64,000 bases of DNA, taken from contig NZ_AOIP01000007.1 of assembly GCF_000337535.1 (NCBI RefSeq), forward strand, positions 45,640 to 109,639, read 5' to 3'. The DNA is from Natrialba aegyptia DSM 13077. Its GTDB lineage: Archaea > Halobacteriota > Halobacteria > Halobacteriales > Natrialbaceae. The notes under the pieces were generated by a model that did no database searches, had not been told where the DNA came from, and worked only from the letters and a program-made list of their open reading frames with translations. The translations under genes and the position numbers were made by a program. Shown here piece by piece: positions 17,127 to 26,311 of the stretch (its first letter is position 1; every line of letters begins with the position of its first letter).

Positions 17127-17528
17127 ATGAGTACCACTACGTCCGCCGACCGAGAAGTGACGCTCGACCACTGTCGTCCTGCCGACGTAACGCCCGTCTC
17201 CGTTGAGGCAGCGGCACTCGAGTCGACGGCACCCGGCCACCTCCGTGATCTGAACCGCGAGTTCGCCGAGGAGAATCTCTCGCCGGTCGAGTTGACCGTC
17301 GAGGCCTGCTTCGACGAAGATTGCTCGCTCGCGACGCAGGAGCAGGCCGATCAACTTCGAGAGTACGTCCGTGCGGCGTCATTCCTCGGCGTTGGAACGC
17401 TCACCGTCGCCGTCGACGACGTTGCCAACGCGGAGAAGGTCCGTCCTGCCCTCGCAGCCTGTGCCGAGCGCGCCGAGCGCGAGGGCCTCGTCTTCGATCT
17501 CGAGGGACCCATCACGCTCGAGCACTGA
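17127..17528 (+). CDS. Conserved haloarchaeal protein of unknown function
   Basis: 133 residues from the ATG at 17127 (MSTTTSADREVTLDHC). The frame upstream of this ATG crosses the promoter-like AT-rich DNA (TCTTTTTGTA about 27 nt before it) and is not coding. Residues 30-130 look like one alpha/beta domain with a helix-rich acidic core (HLRDLNREFAEENLSPVELT, then VRAASFLGVGTLTVAVDDV). No catalytic motif or membrane segment is seen. It precedes the METTL5-like gene by 9 bases, so the pair is probably one transcript and may share a role around the ribosome. Confidence 0.7.
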   Translation: MSTTTSADREVTLDHCRPADVTPVSVEAAALESTAPGHLRDLNREFAEENLSPVELTVEACFDEDCSLATQEQADQLREYVRAASFLGVGTLTVAVDDVANAEKVRPALAACAERAEREGLVFDLEGPITLEH

Positions 17529-17537
17529 GTCGGCGTC

Positions 17538-18203
17538 ATGACAGGCCGGTCCCGGCGCGCCCTGGCTCGCGAACTCGAGTCGCTCGCTGACTTTACCGAT
17601 CCCTCGCCCGCGTTAGAGCAGTATCTCACGCCCCCGGAAATCGCCGCACATATCACTCATCTCGCCGGTTTACAGGCCGATCTCGAGCGTCCGGTCGTCG
17701 ACCTCGGTTCCGGGACCGGGATGCTCGCTCTCGCAGCAGCCCTCGCCGGTGCTGATCGAGTCGTCGGCGTCGATCTCGATCGCGACGCGCTCGAACTCGC
17801 ACGCGAAAACGCCGCTCGCGTCGACCGGGCGGCCGCCGTCGACTGGGTACAAGGCACCGTCACGCCACAGTCACTCCCGCTCTCTTTCTCCGGGACCGGC
17901 GTCGGACCCCGAATCGAGGACGACGACGATGTCACCGTGCTCTCGAACCCGCCGTTCGGTGCGCAACGCGGCAACCGCCACGCCGACCGCACCTTTCTCG
18001 AAACCGCTCGCTCGCTCGCCACCGTCTCCTATACGATCCACAACGAGGGCAGCCAGGAGTTCGTCGAGTCCTTCGCCGCCGACGAGGGTGGAACCGTTAC
18101 GCACACCTTCCAAGCGGCGTTTCCGATCGACCGCCGCTTCGAGTTCCACACCGAGGCGAGTACCGAACTCGCGGCGGAGGTCTTTCGGATCGAGTGGTCC
18201 TGA
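17538..18203 (+). CDS. METTL5-type N6-adenine methyltransferase
   Basis: 221 residues. The SAM-binding motif I is VVDLGSGTGMLALAAAL (about residue 53), and the N6-adenine catalytic motif NPPFG is present (about residue 138). The QYLTPPEIAAHI segment before the SAM domain is typical of archaeal/eukaryal METTL5 relatives, which methylate an adenine of small-subunit rRNA. The target here is inferred from that family. It follows the small gene by 9 bases and converges with the permease gene, leaving only 4 bases between stops. Confidence 0.82.
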   Translation: MTGRSRRALARELESLADFTDPSPALEQYLTPPEIAAHITHLAGLQADLERPVVDLGSGTGMLALAAALAGADRVVGVDLDRDALELARENAARVDRAAAVDWVQGTVTPQSLPLSFSGTGVGPRIEDDDDVTVLSNPPFGAQRGNRHADRTFLETARSLATVSYTIHNEGSQEFVESFAADEGGTVTHTFQAAFPIDRRFEFHTEASTELAAEVFRIEWS

Positions 18204-18207
18204 ACCC

Positions 18208-19440
18208 TTACAGTTCGAGATGCTGGAGTTTGAGCGTACGTCCGACGCGCCAGCCGGTGATTCCCGCGACGACCGTCCCGACGCCGACCGCGAGTGTGAA
18301 GCCGACGAGATAGACCTCGGGCGGCGTTTGCAGGAGATTCTCGAAGCCGACGAGTTCGTGTGCGAGTCGGTTGAGTGCGTGCGTGAGCGGCGGGGTAGCG
18401 ACGATGCCGACGATGCCGCCCAGGAGGCCGATGACGAGGCCCTGGACGGCGATCATCCCCGCGAGGACGTGCCGCGAGAGTCCGATCGCCCGTAGCGCGG
18501 CGAGTTCGCGTCGTTGCTGGGAGACCATGAGTGCGAACAGGTTGGTGGTTAGCACGACGCCGCCGATGACGGCGAGACCGACCAGCGTCGTGCCGCTGGC
18601 GAGCACGAGCGGGCGATCCGCGACCATGGCCTCGACCTGCTCGTCGCTCGTCCGGACTTCGTAGTCCGGATACTCGGCCGAGAGGTCGTCACGGACGGTC
18701 GCCGGATCGACACCGGAAGCCGCATCGGCGGTGATGAACGTCGCCCGATCGGTCCCCGTCGTTCCGGCGACGACCTGCAGGTCGGGCAGCGGAACCGTTA
18801 CTGCTGGCGTGCCGAGGAACTGCGAGTAGTAGGACGCGGTCCCGACGACGGTGAACTCGTAGTCGGGGGCGGTCTCGCGGCTGGTGCCGACGTAGACGGT
18901 ATCGCCGACGGAGGCACCGACCGCGTCCGCAACCTGCGGATCGAGGACGATTTCGGCCGTCTGTGGCTCCGTCGGGCGCTCGCCGTCGCTCGGCGGTTCG
19001 ACGCGATCGAAGCCGCGCCCGCTCTGGAAGTCGAAGCCGTCGTGAGTCTCCTGGACGCCGACCGCGGAGGTTCGTTCGAGGTCGTCCGGCTCGGTACCGA
19101 TGTACACCTCGTGCATCGCGAGCGGTGCGGCAGAGCTCACGTCGTCGCGGGCGGTGAGTTCGGCCGCCGTCCCGTGGGAGTCGGCGATCGGATTCTCGGT
19201 GCCGCTCGCCGACGGGTCGACGGGATCGCTCGAGATCCAGATATCCCGGTTGGCGTTGTCGAGTCCGGTCTCGCCAACCTCGACGACGCCGGCCCCGAGG
19301 CTCGCGAGGAGCGTCACCGCCAGGACCGAGAGGCTGACGGCGAGGACGGCGAGGACGGTCCGTCCGGGTGAGCGCCGAAGGTGAGCGAACGCGAGGCCGA
19401 TCACGGCCCGGGTTCGGACGACCGGGTAACGGAGACTCAC
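18208..19440 (-). CDS. ABC transporter permease, FtsX/MacB type (second)
   Basis: 410 residues from the GTG at 19438-19440, which overlaps the stop of the upstream permease by 4 bases (GTGA). The frame continues upstream but that part is Arg-rich shadow sequence. Topology is one N-terminal helix (RTVLAVLAVSLSVLAVTLLA), a large extracytoplasmic domain (about residues 45-285), then three helices around TTLVGLAVIGGVVLTTNLF. The QQRRELAALRAIGLSRHVL loop is the FtsX-type coupling segment. It works with the ATPase and first permease as an exporter or a mechanotransmission complex. Substrate unknown. Confidence 0.82.
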   Translation of the reverse strand: MSLRYPVVRTRAVIGLAFAHLRRSPGRTVLAVLAVSLSVLAVTLLASLGAGVVEVGETGLDNANRDIWISSDPVDPSASGTENPIADSHGTAAELTARDDVSSAAPLAMHEVYIGTEPDDLERTSAVGVQETHDGFDFQSGRGFDRVEPPSDGERPTEPQTAEIVLDPQVADAVGASVGDTVYVGTSRETAPDYEFTVVGTASYYSQFLGTPAVTVPLPDLQVVAGTTGTDRATFITADAASGVDPATVRDDLSAEYPDYEVRTSDEQVEAMVADRPLVLASGTTLVGLAVIGGVVLTTNLFALMVSQQRRELAALRAIGLSRHVLAGMIAVQGLVIGLLGGIVGIVATPPLTHALNRLAHELVGFENLLQTPPEVYLVGFTLAVGVGTVVAGITGWRVGRTLKLQHLEL

Positions 19441-20870
19441 CGGCTCACCTCCGCGAGCACGGACGTTCGGGCGGCGATGACGAGCGGGTACGGAATCGCG
19501 ATCAGTCCGGCGACGCACGCGATGACGAGCGCGTACGGGAGGAACAGCGGATGGGTCTCCGCAATCGCTCCGGGTGCGATGGTCCCGCTCGCGACGGCGT
19601 TGAGCGCATGGATGCCGACGAACCCGAGCACACCGCCGAACAGCGCGCCACACAGCGTCAGCGCCTGCGTCGAAATCGCAACGATCGCGAGCCGGCTGTG
19701 CGTCGGGAACCCAACGGACTCGAGCACGGCGAGCATCCGCCGATCCTCGTTGACGGTCATCCCCGCCGTCGTCGCGACGAATGCCGCGCAGATCGCGACG
19801 CCGACGACGAGCGCGAGTACGCTGGTCACGAACGCCAGCCCGTCGTCGAACAGCAGCGAGGGATCGGTGCGATCGGGCGTCTCGACGGTCGCGTCCGGAT
19901 AGGCCGCTGCAGCCTCGTCCGCGGCCGCGTCGGACTCTCCCCAGACCAGCACTCGATCCGCGAGTTCACCCTCGCTCGCGCCCGAAAGCGTCTGGAGAGC
20001 GTGCAAGTGGCCGAGCGCGACCGGCGTCTCGTCGTCACCGCTCGTCTCCACGACGGCCGCGACGGTCACCGTCGGCGGTGGCGTGTCCGTCATCTCGAAC
20101 TGTGAACTCGAGACGGCGAGTTCGTCGCCCGCGGTGACACCGAGGCGCTCCGCGGCGGTCGTCGAGAGGACGAGTTCGCGCTGGCCCGGCGCCTGCGCTG
20201 CGGTGGCGTTGGTATCGGTTGCGTTAGCGGCGTCGGCGGTGGTATCCACATCGGACGCCAGTTCACCCGTCGGGAGTCCGGCGACGGTTCGTGATTCTTC
20301 GTCCGGGGTGACGCCGACGAGGAGGACGGTCTGCGGGTCGGTTGCGCTGCGGTTGTCGGTCGCGTTCGCTTCGGATCCGGGTTCCGTTTCGTTCGTACTT
20401 GCTGCGCTCTCATCACTCGGCTGCTCGAGTCGCATCGGTTCGGTGAGCACCGGCGTCGCGTGGTCGACGCCATCGGCTTCCCGGATCGACGCCGCGCGCT
20501 CGTTAGCCTCGCCGAGCCGCGCTCCCTCGACCCCGTTGATGGACGAGAGCAGGTCCGTCGATTCCGGCATCACCTGCACGTCCGCGTCGTTTTCGGTCGT
20601 CGTTCCGCCGTCCGCGAGCGCGAGCGCGACCCCGGTCACCACCACGAGCAGCGCGATCGTCAACGCAACGGCGCTGATCGTCGCGACGACCCGCCGCGAG
20701 GTCGTCTTCGTCGTCCGCTTCCACAGCCGCGTCACTGCCAGTCGGCCCAACCCAACCCAGCGAGTTCGATTCGTTCGCCGCCCGCTGAACTCGTCGGTAC
20801 TTCGCTCGTCTTCGCGCTGACTCTGGCGCTCGCTGTCCGCATTCGGCGGCTGCTCGTCGTCACTGACCAT
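19437..20870 (-). CDS. ABC transporter permease, FtsX/MacB type (first)
   Basis: 477 residues from the ATG at 20868-20870. It has a hydrophilic acidic N-terminus, one helix near residue 65 (ATISAVALTIALLVVVTGVA), a large exterior domain rich in Asn/Asp/Thr repeats, and three C-terminal helices. The MTVNEDRRMLAVLESVGFPT loop is the family coupling motif. The gene overlaps the ATPase gene by 11 bases upstream and the second permease by 4 bases downstream, so all three are one operon. It is more variable than the second permease in its exterior domain. Confidence 0.82.
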   Translation of the reverse strand: MVSDDEQPPNADSERQSQREDERSTDEFSGRRTNRTRWVGLGRLAVTRLWKRTTKTTSRRVVATISAVALTIALLVVVTGVALALADGGTTTENDADVQVMPESTDLLSSINGVEGARLGEANERAASIREADGVDHATPVLTEPMRLEQPSDESAASTNETEPGSEANATDNRSATDPQTVLLVGVTPDEESRTVAGLPTGELASDVDTTADAANATDTNATAAQAPGQRELVLSTTAAERLGVTAGDELAVSSSQFEMTDTPPPTVTVAAVVETSGDDETPVALGHLHALQTLSGASEGELADRVLVWGESDAAADEAAAAYPDATVETPDRTDPSLLFDDGLAFVTSVLALVVGVAICAAFVATTAGMTVNEDRRMLAVLESVGFPTHSRLAIVAISTQALTLCGALFGGVLGFVGIHALNAVASGTIAPGAIAETHPLFLPYALVIACVAGLIAIPYPLVIAARTSVLAEVSR

Positions 20871-21624
20871 CGGCGACCACCCGTCCATCGCGCAGTGTGA
20901 TCACGCGGTCGGCGACGGCGAGCGTGCTCTCGTCGTGGGAGGCGAGCAGGACCGCGCGTTCGCGGCCGACGTCGGTTAACAGGTCGAGAACGGCGTCGCC
21001 GGTCGCCGTATCGAGTTCACCGGTTGGTTCGTCGGCGATGACGACGGTGGGATCGGTCGCGAGGGCGCGGGCGATGGCGACGCGCTGGCGTTCGCCGCCG
21101 CTGAGTTCGGACGGCAGGTGGGTGGTTCGATCTCCGAGTCTGACCTGTGTGAGGAGTTCGGTCGCTCGCTTTCGGCGGGCGCGCTTTGGCACGCCGGTCT
21201 GGACGAGCGGGAGGGCAACGTTCGCACGCGCGGAGAGCGAGGGGAGGAGATGGAAGTGCTGGAAGACGATACCGACGTGCTGTCGGCGCACGTGGGTTCG
21301 CTTCCGGGTCGAGAGCGGCGTCAGGTCGGTTCCGACGAGTTCGACGCTGCCCGAAGTCGGAACCAGCAGGCCGGCGACGGCGTGGAGGATCGTCGACTTG
21401 CCGCTGCCACTGGGACCTTCGAGTCCGATCGTTTCGCCGGGCTGAACGTCGATCGAAACGTCTCGAAGGGCGGTTACGGTTCGTTGCTCACCGGCTCGGA
21501 GGCGGCCACCCGTCGCACCGTACTCGTGGGTGACGCCGTCGAGTCGGACGGCAGGTGTCGGCTGCCGCTCGTCCGATGGCTGTGATGCCGCCGAGGCCAG
21601 GGTTCCCAGTATACGGTGGATCAT
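20860..21624 (-). CDS. ABC transporter ATP-binding protein, LolD/MacB type
   Basis: 254 residues from the ATG at 21622-21624 (MIHRILGTLASAASQ); the frame extends to 21771 but the extra 49 residues are Arg-rich and unlike the family. Walker A GPSGSGKST, signature LSGGERQRVAIARALA, Walker B VVIADEPTGELD and the H-loop SHDES are all present. The VFQHFHLLPSLSARANVALP Q-loop region is typical of the MacB/LolD group. It is the first gene of a three-gene operon with two FtsX-type permeases. Confidence 0.88.
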   Translation of the reverse strand: MIHRILGTLASAASQPSDERQPTPAVRLDGVTHEYGATGGRLRAGEQRTVTALRDVSIDVQPGETIGLEGPSGSGKSTILHAVAGLLVPTSGSVELVGTDLTPLSTRKRTHVRRQHVGIVFQHFHLLPSLSARANVALPLVQTGVPKRARRKRATELLTQVRLGDRTTHLPSELSGGERQRVAIARALATDPTVVIADEPTGELDTATGDAVLDLLTDVGRERAVLLASHDESTLAVADRVITLRDGRVVADGQ

Positions 21625-22023
21625 TTGTCCAGCGCTCAACTCGCGTCGATCAACGGCCCACCCGGGCATTGTTTCTGTCCGGCTTCCGTCCGCCACGTGG
21701 CGGTTAACGGGTCGTCGCGGTCGGCGCGGTTCGAATACCGAACTGACCGACCCAGACCGGCCGGACATCACCGCTCTCGACGGGTCTGTGCCGATTGCAC
21801 GCAGCGAACGACGCTGTAGTCACTCCCAACGGCGTGAAACGTCCACGTACGGGCGAGTGTTCCGTCTCGACGACTGTGTGGCTCGTAGAACCAGTGTGGC
21901 CGATCTCGGTCCAGTGCCGGCCGCGGGTACCGCTATCGTCCCGTCTACGTGCGCCGTCGCTACATTCATACTAGCTCCCCCTGCTGCCCTGCCACGCCGC
22001 CATCGAGCGCGAGCCCGCCGTCG
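21625..22023. other. Spacer between the ABC operon and the rhomboid gene
   Basis: About 400 bases with no convincing gene on either strand. It should contain the promoter of the minus-strand ABC operon and the 3' end of the minus-strand rhomboid transcript. I could not place a clear TATA box. Confidence 0.4.
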
Positions 22024-23889
22024 TCAGTACTCGTACCGCTCGACGGCCGCCACCGCCACTTCGGTTCCGTCCACCCTCGCAAAGACCGTGTCACCGACCC
22101 GTTCGAACGTAACCCCACCCGCTTCCGTCGTCGCGTTCTCCGACGGCATTCCCGTCGACGCCGTTGCGCCGGTTTCGATCGACTCGACGCGAAGCCCGAA
22201 CTCGCCGCCGTCGGTGGTAACCGTCACGGTCCGCTCGGCCAGAATCACTTCGGCACGGGACGAGTCGGACTCGTGGGCGAGCTGGCGCTCGGTTTTCTCA
22301 CCGTCTTCCCACAGCCAGATCTGATAGACGCTCTCGTTGCCGACCGGCGTCCAGCCGGTCCGCTCGACGTGGGCCGTCTCCCGCCAGCCGGGGCCGCCGA
22401 CAGTGATCGTATCCTCGCCCGTCGCGTTCAGATACTCTTTCGTCACCGCTTCCTCCCAGAGGTTGTACCGGTCGCTCGAGACGATCACCCCGCTCCCAGC
22501 CATGCTCGAATCGTCGATCATCGCGTCGATTCCGATCCCCGAGACGAGTTCGTTCGTCGCGTTCTCGTCGTACTCGATCGTGTAGCCGCGAATATCGATC
22601 CCGGACTGCCCCGTCGCGCCGCCGTCGTCCGCGATCACGCTCGTATTCACCGGGATCGCCATCCCCGCGAGTATTGCGAGTACGAGCAGGACAACCATAC
22701 CCGCCACGCCACGCCGCGTCAGTGCCGACGCCCGCCGTGAGTGCCGGCGATTCCCGGTTGTGACCGCTCGAACGCGATCGCTCTCGTCCGTCCCGGCAAG
22801 GTCGAGCGTCCGCTCGATCCGCGCGTCAGCGTCGGTTTCGGATTCGGTGTCGCTCGCCGAACTCGACGAGTGTGGTGTTCGCGATACCGTCTGCGTTCCC
22901 CGGCGGCGTGCGAGCCAGCGATCGAGTCGTGCGGGGATGATCGGCCGGTCCGAGGCGGTCAGCGCGAGCGTGATGACGAGGGCGAGGACGGTGATGATCA
23001 CGATGCCAGGTCCGCGAAGGAGGTAGTAGGTGTTACCCTCGCCGTACCAGTAAATCTGCCAGAGGCCTTTGGAGAACGCCACGAGAAGGACTGCAACCCA
23101 GACGTGGAGGGGGTCGGGGCGCGTATCACGACGGGCGAGGAGGAGCATGCCGAGGACGAGTCCGATGAAGAACCCGAGCGCGTGGCCCTGGATCGCGATG
23201 CCGGCCCACGACGGTGCCGTCGGCGGACTCGGCGTTGCGGTGTAGCTGAAGATCGGGTCCTGGAGCGCTCGCCAGACCGTCAGCGCCACGCCCTGGAACC
23301 CGATTGCCGCGATGAGCGTTCGAATCGGATAGTGGACGATCGCAAACCCCATGAACGCGAAGACGACGCCGGAAAAGCCGATCACGGGACCGAGTGCGAA
23401 GAGACTCGTGACCAGCCCGACGGCGATCACGGCGAGCGGAAACCAGACGACCGCTCGAATCCACGGTGTCCGCCACAGGGATCGTCCCGTCTCGTCCGGT
23501 CGAGTTCGCGCTCGATCGCTCGGATAGTGTCCCCAGGCGAACTCGGCGATCGGCGCAACGACGGCCGTCCCGGCCAGGTTCGAGACGAGGTGGCTCGGGC
23601 TGGCGTGGGCGAACGACGCCGTGAGCATGCCGACCGGCGAAAAGTACGACCAGGCGCGATAGGGAATCGTGACCGGTTCTGCCGGATCGGTCAGCCCGTC
23701 CTGCACGAACAGGTAGACGGCGAGGACGACAGCAATCGCGATGAGAGTCCCCCACGGGACGCCAAAGAGCAACCGGGACTGGAGGCTGTCGCGCCAGCGC
23801 CGGTCGGGTTGGAGTCGGCTGACGATGCCGACCGAGAGCGCAAGCGTCGCCAGGATGATCCCCGCAAGGGCGGCCGTGAACGGACGCAT
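22024..23889 (-). CDS. Rhomboid intramembrane serine protease with large C-terminal extra domain
   Basis: 621 residues from the ATG at 23887-23889 (MRPFTAALAG). The rhomboid core has HLVSNLAG (HxxxN-type support), nucleophile GFSGVVFAFMGFA, and catalytic His GHALGFFIGL. Seven to eight helices span about residues 1-330. A linker rich in Ser/Asp leads to another helix (GVAGMVVLLVLAILAGMAIP, about residue 395) and about 220 residues that should lie outside the cell, with no recognised domain. The fused exterior domain is unusual for a rhomboid and may bind or regulate substrates. The family cleaves single-pass membrane proteins. Confidence 0.82.
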   Translation of the reverse strand: MRPFTAALAGIILATLALSVGIVSRLQPDRRWRDSLQSRLLFGVPWGTLIAIAVVLAVYLFVQDGLTDPAEPVTIPYRAWSYFSPVGMLTASFAHASPSHLVSNLAGTAVVAPIAEFAWGHYPSDRARTRPDETGRSLWRTPWIRAVVWFPLAVIAVGLVTSLFALGPVIGFSGVVFAFMGFAIVHYPIRTLIAAIGFQGVALTVWRALQDPIFSYTATPSPPTAPSWAGIAIQGHALGFFIGLVLGMLLLARRDTRPDPLHVWVAVLLVAFSKGLWQIYWYGEGNTYYLLRGPGIVIITVLALVITLALTASDRPIIPARLDRWLARRRGTQTVSRTPHSSSSASDTESETDADARIERTLDLAGTDESDRVRAVTTGNRRHSRRASALTRRGVAGMVVLLVLAILAGMAIPVNTSVIADDGGATGQSGIDIRGYTIEYDENATNELVSGIGIDAMIDDSSMAGSGVIVSSDRYNLWEEAVTKEYLNATGEDTITVGGPGWRETAHVERTGWTPVGNESVYQIWLWEDGEKTERQLAHESDSSRAEVILAERTVTVTTDGGEFGLRVESIETGATASTGMPSENATTEAGGVTFERVGDTVFARVDGTEVAVAAVERYEY

Positions 23890-24030
23890 ATGCCAGTGGT
23901 TCGACCGTGACCGTATAGTGGTTACTTTCGCTGTCGCCATCGCTTCGATCTCTGATGATTGCTAACGATACTCCCCCGACAGACGCAGGCACTGCCGTTT
24001 TACCCGAACGACAACTACCTCACACGAGTC

Positions 24031-24504
24031 ATGAGCAACACTCCATCCGATAGCCCGACCGATAGCGGTACGAGTACCGGTACTGACACCGACACGAACG
24101 CAGGCACCGCCCGCAACCGAAACGTCCTCAATACCGACGCGATGCAGTGGCTGAGCGGCCTCGTCGCCCTCGTCGGTCTGTGGCTCGTCGCCTCGCCGTT
24201 CCTCCTCGAATCCACGGACGCGGCGATCTGGAACGACACGCTCGTCGGCACCGCCATCTTCCTCCTCGCAGGGTACAACTTCTACCGGCTCACCAGAGAT
24301 CGGTTAGCCAACGTCAGCCTCGCCTCGCTGACCGTCCTCCTCGGCGTCTGGATCGCCATCTCCCCCGCCGTCATCGAGATGGGAAGCGGTGAACTCGCGA
24401 CGAGTACCACCCTCTCGGGAATCGCCATCGCAGCGCTCTCCGCTTACAGCGCCTACGCAAACAACAACGCTGATGCACCCGAGCGCGCGCGAACGCGAGC
24501 CTGA
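24031..24504 (+). CDS. SPW-repeat membrane protein
   Basis: 157 residues from the ATG at 24031. The hydrophilic N-terminus is rich in Ser/Thr/Asp. Four helices follow, with two SPW-type repeats: LVGLWLVASPFLLES and LLGVWIAISPAVIE. SPW proteins are small four-helix membrane proteins of unknown function in bacteria and archaea. A TATA-like GTTTTACC lies about 30 nt before the ATG. Confidence 0.8.
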   Translation: MSNTPSDSPTDSGTSTGTDTDTNAGTARNRNVLNTDAMQWLSGLVALVGLWLVASPFLLESTDAAIWNDTLVGTAIFLLAGYNFYRLTRDRLANVSLASLTVLLGVWIAISPAVIEMGSGELATSTTLSGIAIAALSAYSAYANNNADAPERARTRA

Positions 24505-24687
24505 CGCCATCCGTGCGCCCCACGCTCCAGACGCGTTTTCTTTCGGTCGTCTCCGTGACTCTCACCATGCCCGTCACCATCACTCCCATCAGACCGCTGT
24601 GTACTCACGGCTCCGCCTCGAGACCGCGACCAACAGCACCCATACCGCTTCGAAAGGTACAAGCAACTGACGGCCGGATACCCGTCT

Positions 24688-24972
24688 ATGGAACTGCGGG
24701 TCACCGAGAGCAGCGAGAACGAACTCTCCATCGAAATCGCCGGCGAGGACCACACGTTCATGAACGTCCTCAAAGGATCACTGCTCGAACACGACGACGT
24801 AAGTGCAGCGACCTACGACGTCAACCCCGAGCAGTCGGGTGGACAAACTGAACCGATTCTGACGATCAAGACCGAAAGCGGTGTCGACCCGCTTGAGGCC
24901 CTCGAAGACGCCGCGGTCGACGTTCGCGAAAAAGCCGTTTCGTTCCGCGATGCGTTCGAAACCGCGGCCTAA
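24688..24972 (+). CDS. rpoL: DNA-directed RNA polymerase subunit L
   Basis: 94 residues, the normal length. Together with subunit D it forms the assembly platform of archaeal RNA polymerase (counterpart of eukaryotic Rpb11). The signature [20 protein letters not shown] is conserved, with the long C-terminal dimerisation helix [20 protein letters not shown]. It is followed by a pyrimidine-rich tract (about 25005-25045) that could end transcription. Confidence 0.93.
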   Translation: MELRVTESSENELSIEIAGEDHTFMNVLKGSLLEHDDVSAATYDVNPEQSGGQTEPILTIKTESGVDPLEALEDAAVDVREKAVSFRDAFETAA

Positions 24973-25004
24973 CGTCGCTCGGAGCGGACGACTTTGCCGT
25001 CGAA

Positions 25005-25045
25005 TTTCTCCCTCTCTCCGTCTCTCCCTTTCTGTCTCCCCTCTC
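25005..25045 (+). terminator. Pyrimidine-rich tract downstream of rpoL
   Basis: About 40 bases almost entirely C and T, starting 33 bases after the rpoL stop. Archaeal termination often uses U-rich or pyrimidine-rich RNA without a hairpin. This is a plausible but unproved terminator. Confidence 0.35.
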
Positions 25046-25077
25046 AGTTGCCGACTCCAACCGCGCCTCTATCGCAT

Positions 25078-25131
25078 GCTGTGATTTCCAAGGTTGCCAC
25101 AATCGCTGTGATATTCAAGACCGTCACAACC
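25078..25131. repeat. Two tandem 27-bp imperfect repeats
   Basis: Copies at 25078-25104 and 25105-25131 start GCTGTGAT and contain CACAA near the end; 20 of 27 positions agree. Each copy holds TGTGAT and CACAA about 12 bp apart, reminiscent of a dyad. They lie in the 313-base spacer between rpoL and the zinc-ribbon membrane gene. The rest of that spacer (24973-25285) shows nothing else recognisable. Confidence 0.5.
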
Positions 25132-25285
25132 GCATACCTACCGGGCGTCTTTGACGCGCGTTACCGATACGGCCTACTGTACCGAGTTCCCGACGCACCC
25201 GTAGGACGGTTCGTTGGTGCGCCGGAACTGATTTCCAGCAGTCCGTAGGAGATAGCTCCGAGCGACTTTTCGGGGACGAACAGTC

Positions 25286-26170
25286 TCAGCAGGCCGCGTA
25301 GGACACGTAAATCGTCCCTTCCGGCCCCACGTGAAGATCGAACCCGTCCGCCGCCACGTCGTACTCACTCGTTCCCGCTTCGAGCATGCGGACCACCTCG
25401 GTCACGTCAGCCGCGAGTTCATCCTCGCCGGTGTCGGCATCAATCGGTGTCTCGAACGGGGTGACGTGACTGACGACCAGGTCCGTGCGGCAGTCGATGT
25501 TGAACTCGCTCGGATCGGGGAGTTCGTGATCGCGGTCACCGTCGCCGTGTTCGGTTGCGACGAGGACGCGATTGCGGTACTCGGCGTACGCCGCGAGCCC
25601 CTCGTCCGCGGTGGGGTTGTCGTCCGCTCGCGCGGCCGCGAGTTGGTCGTTCGCACGCTCCTCGACGGCGTCCAGATTGATGCCGTCGTACTCGGTCCCG
25701 TTGCCGGGGGCATCCGGTGGCGACGGGGTGCCGACGCCGGGAAGGATCGAGGGTGAGACGATGCCGGAGGCGAATAGCAGGGCGACGATGCCGACGACGG
25801 CGATGATCGGCGTGTACGGTTTGGCGACTGCGAACCAGCTCGCCGTTTCGAGGGCCTCGTCGACATCGTCGTAGGTCTGTTCGGTCCGTTCGAGAGTCGT
25901 GTTTCCACAGCGCGAACAGGGCGGATTGTTCTTGACGTGGACGCGACCACAGTCGGTACACGTCCAGACGTAGGTTGTGCCTGTGTCGACGACCGTCTCG
26001 GTCCCAGTCGCCGTGTCATTACTGCTGTCTCTCTCAGTATCGGTGTCGTCCGTCTGTTCGCGCTCGTCCTGACGGACGATCGCCTTCTCGAAGGCGTTGT
26101 GTCCGCAGTTGTCGCAGGGTGGATCGTCCTTCGCATGGGGTTTGCCACACCACGTGCACCGCCACTCCAT
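25286..26170 (-). CDS. Membrane protein with two N-terminal zinc ribbons
   Basis: 294 residues. Two related zinc ribbons open the protein: CTWCGKPHAKDDPPCDNCG (residues 5-23) and CTDCGRVHVKNNPPCSRCG (about residues 70-88), clearly a duplicated unit. One transmembrane helix follows (TPIIAVVGIVALLFASGIV, about residue 120), and then about 150 acidic residues, probably outside the cell, with Cys residues in NIDCRTD and at the very end. Function unknown. A TATA-like stretch lies about 32 nt upstream of the start. Confidence 0.75.
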   Translation of the reverse strand: MEWRCTWCGKPHAKDDPPCDNCGHNAFEKAIVRQDEREQTDDTDTERDSSNDTATGTETVVDTGTTYVWTCTDCGRVHVKNNPPCSRCGNTTLERTEQTYDDVDEALETASWFAVAKPYTPIIAVVGIVALLFASGIVSPSILPGVGTPSPPDAPGNGTEYDGINLDAVEERANDQLAAARADDNPTADEGLAAYAEYRNRVLVATEHGDGDRDHELPDPSEFNIDCRTDLVVSHVTPFETPIDADTGEDELAADVTEVVRMLEAGTSEYDVAADGFDLHVGPEGTIYVSYAAC

Positions 26171-26311
26171 TGTATAAGACGGATTCCCCCGTTACGATAA
26201 GTATATTGAATCTGAACGGATCGGGTACAGAAGCTGGGGGGCAGAAGACGGTGGACGGCTGGTGCGTCGAAAGTCAAAGCGAGTACCCGAACGGGGGGAC
26301 GAGCGCCGAAC

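Noticed and set aside
19441..19653. N-terminal extension of the second permease
   Set aside because: 71 Arg-rich residues overlap the coding part of the first permease. The GTGA overlap at 19437-19440 gives a normal start before the first helix.
21625..21771. N-terminal extension of the ABC ATPase
   Set aside because: 49 residues with no family similarity; the ATG at 21624 gives the usual LolD/MacB-type length.
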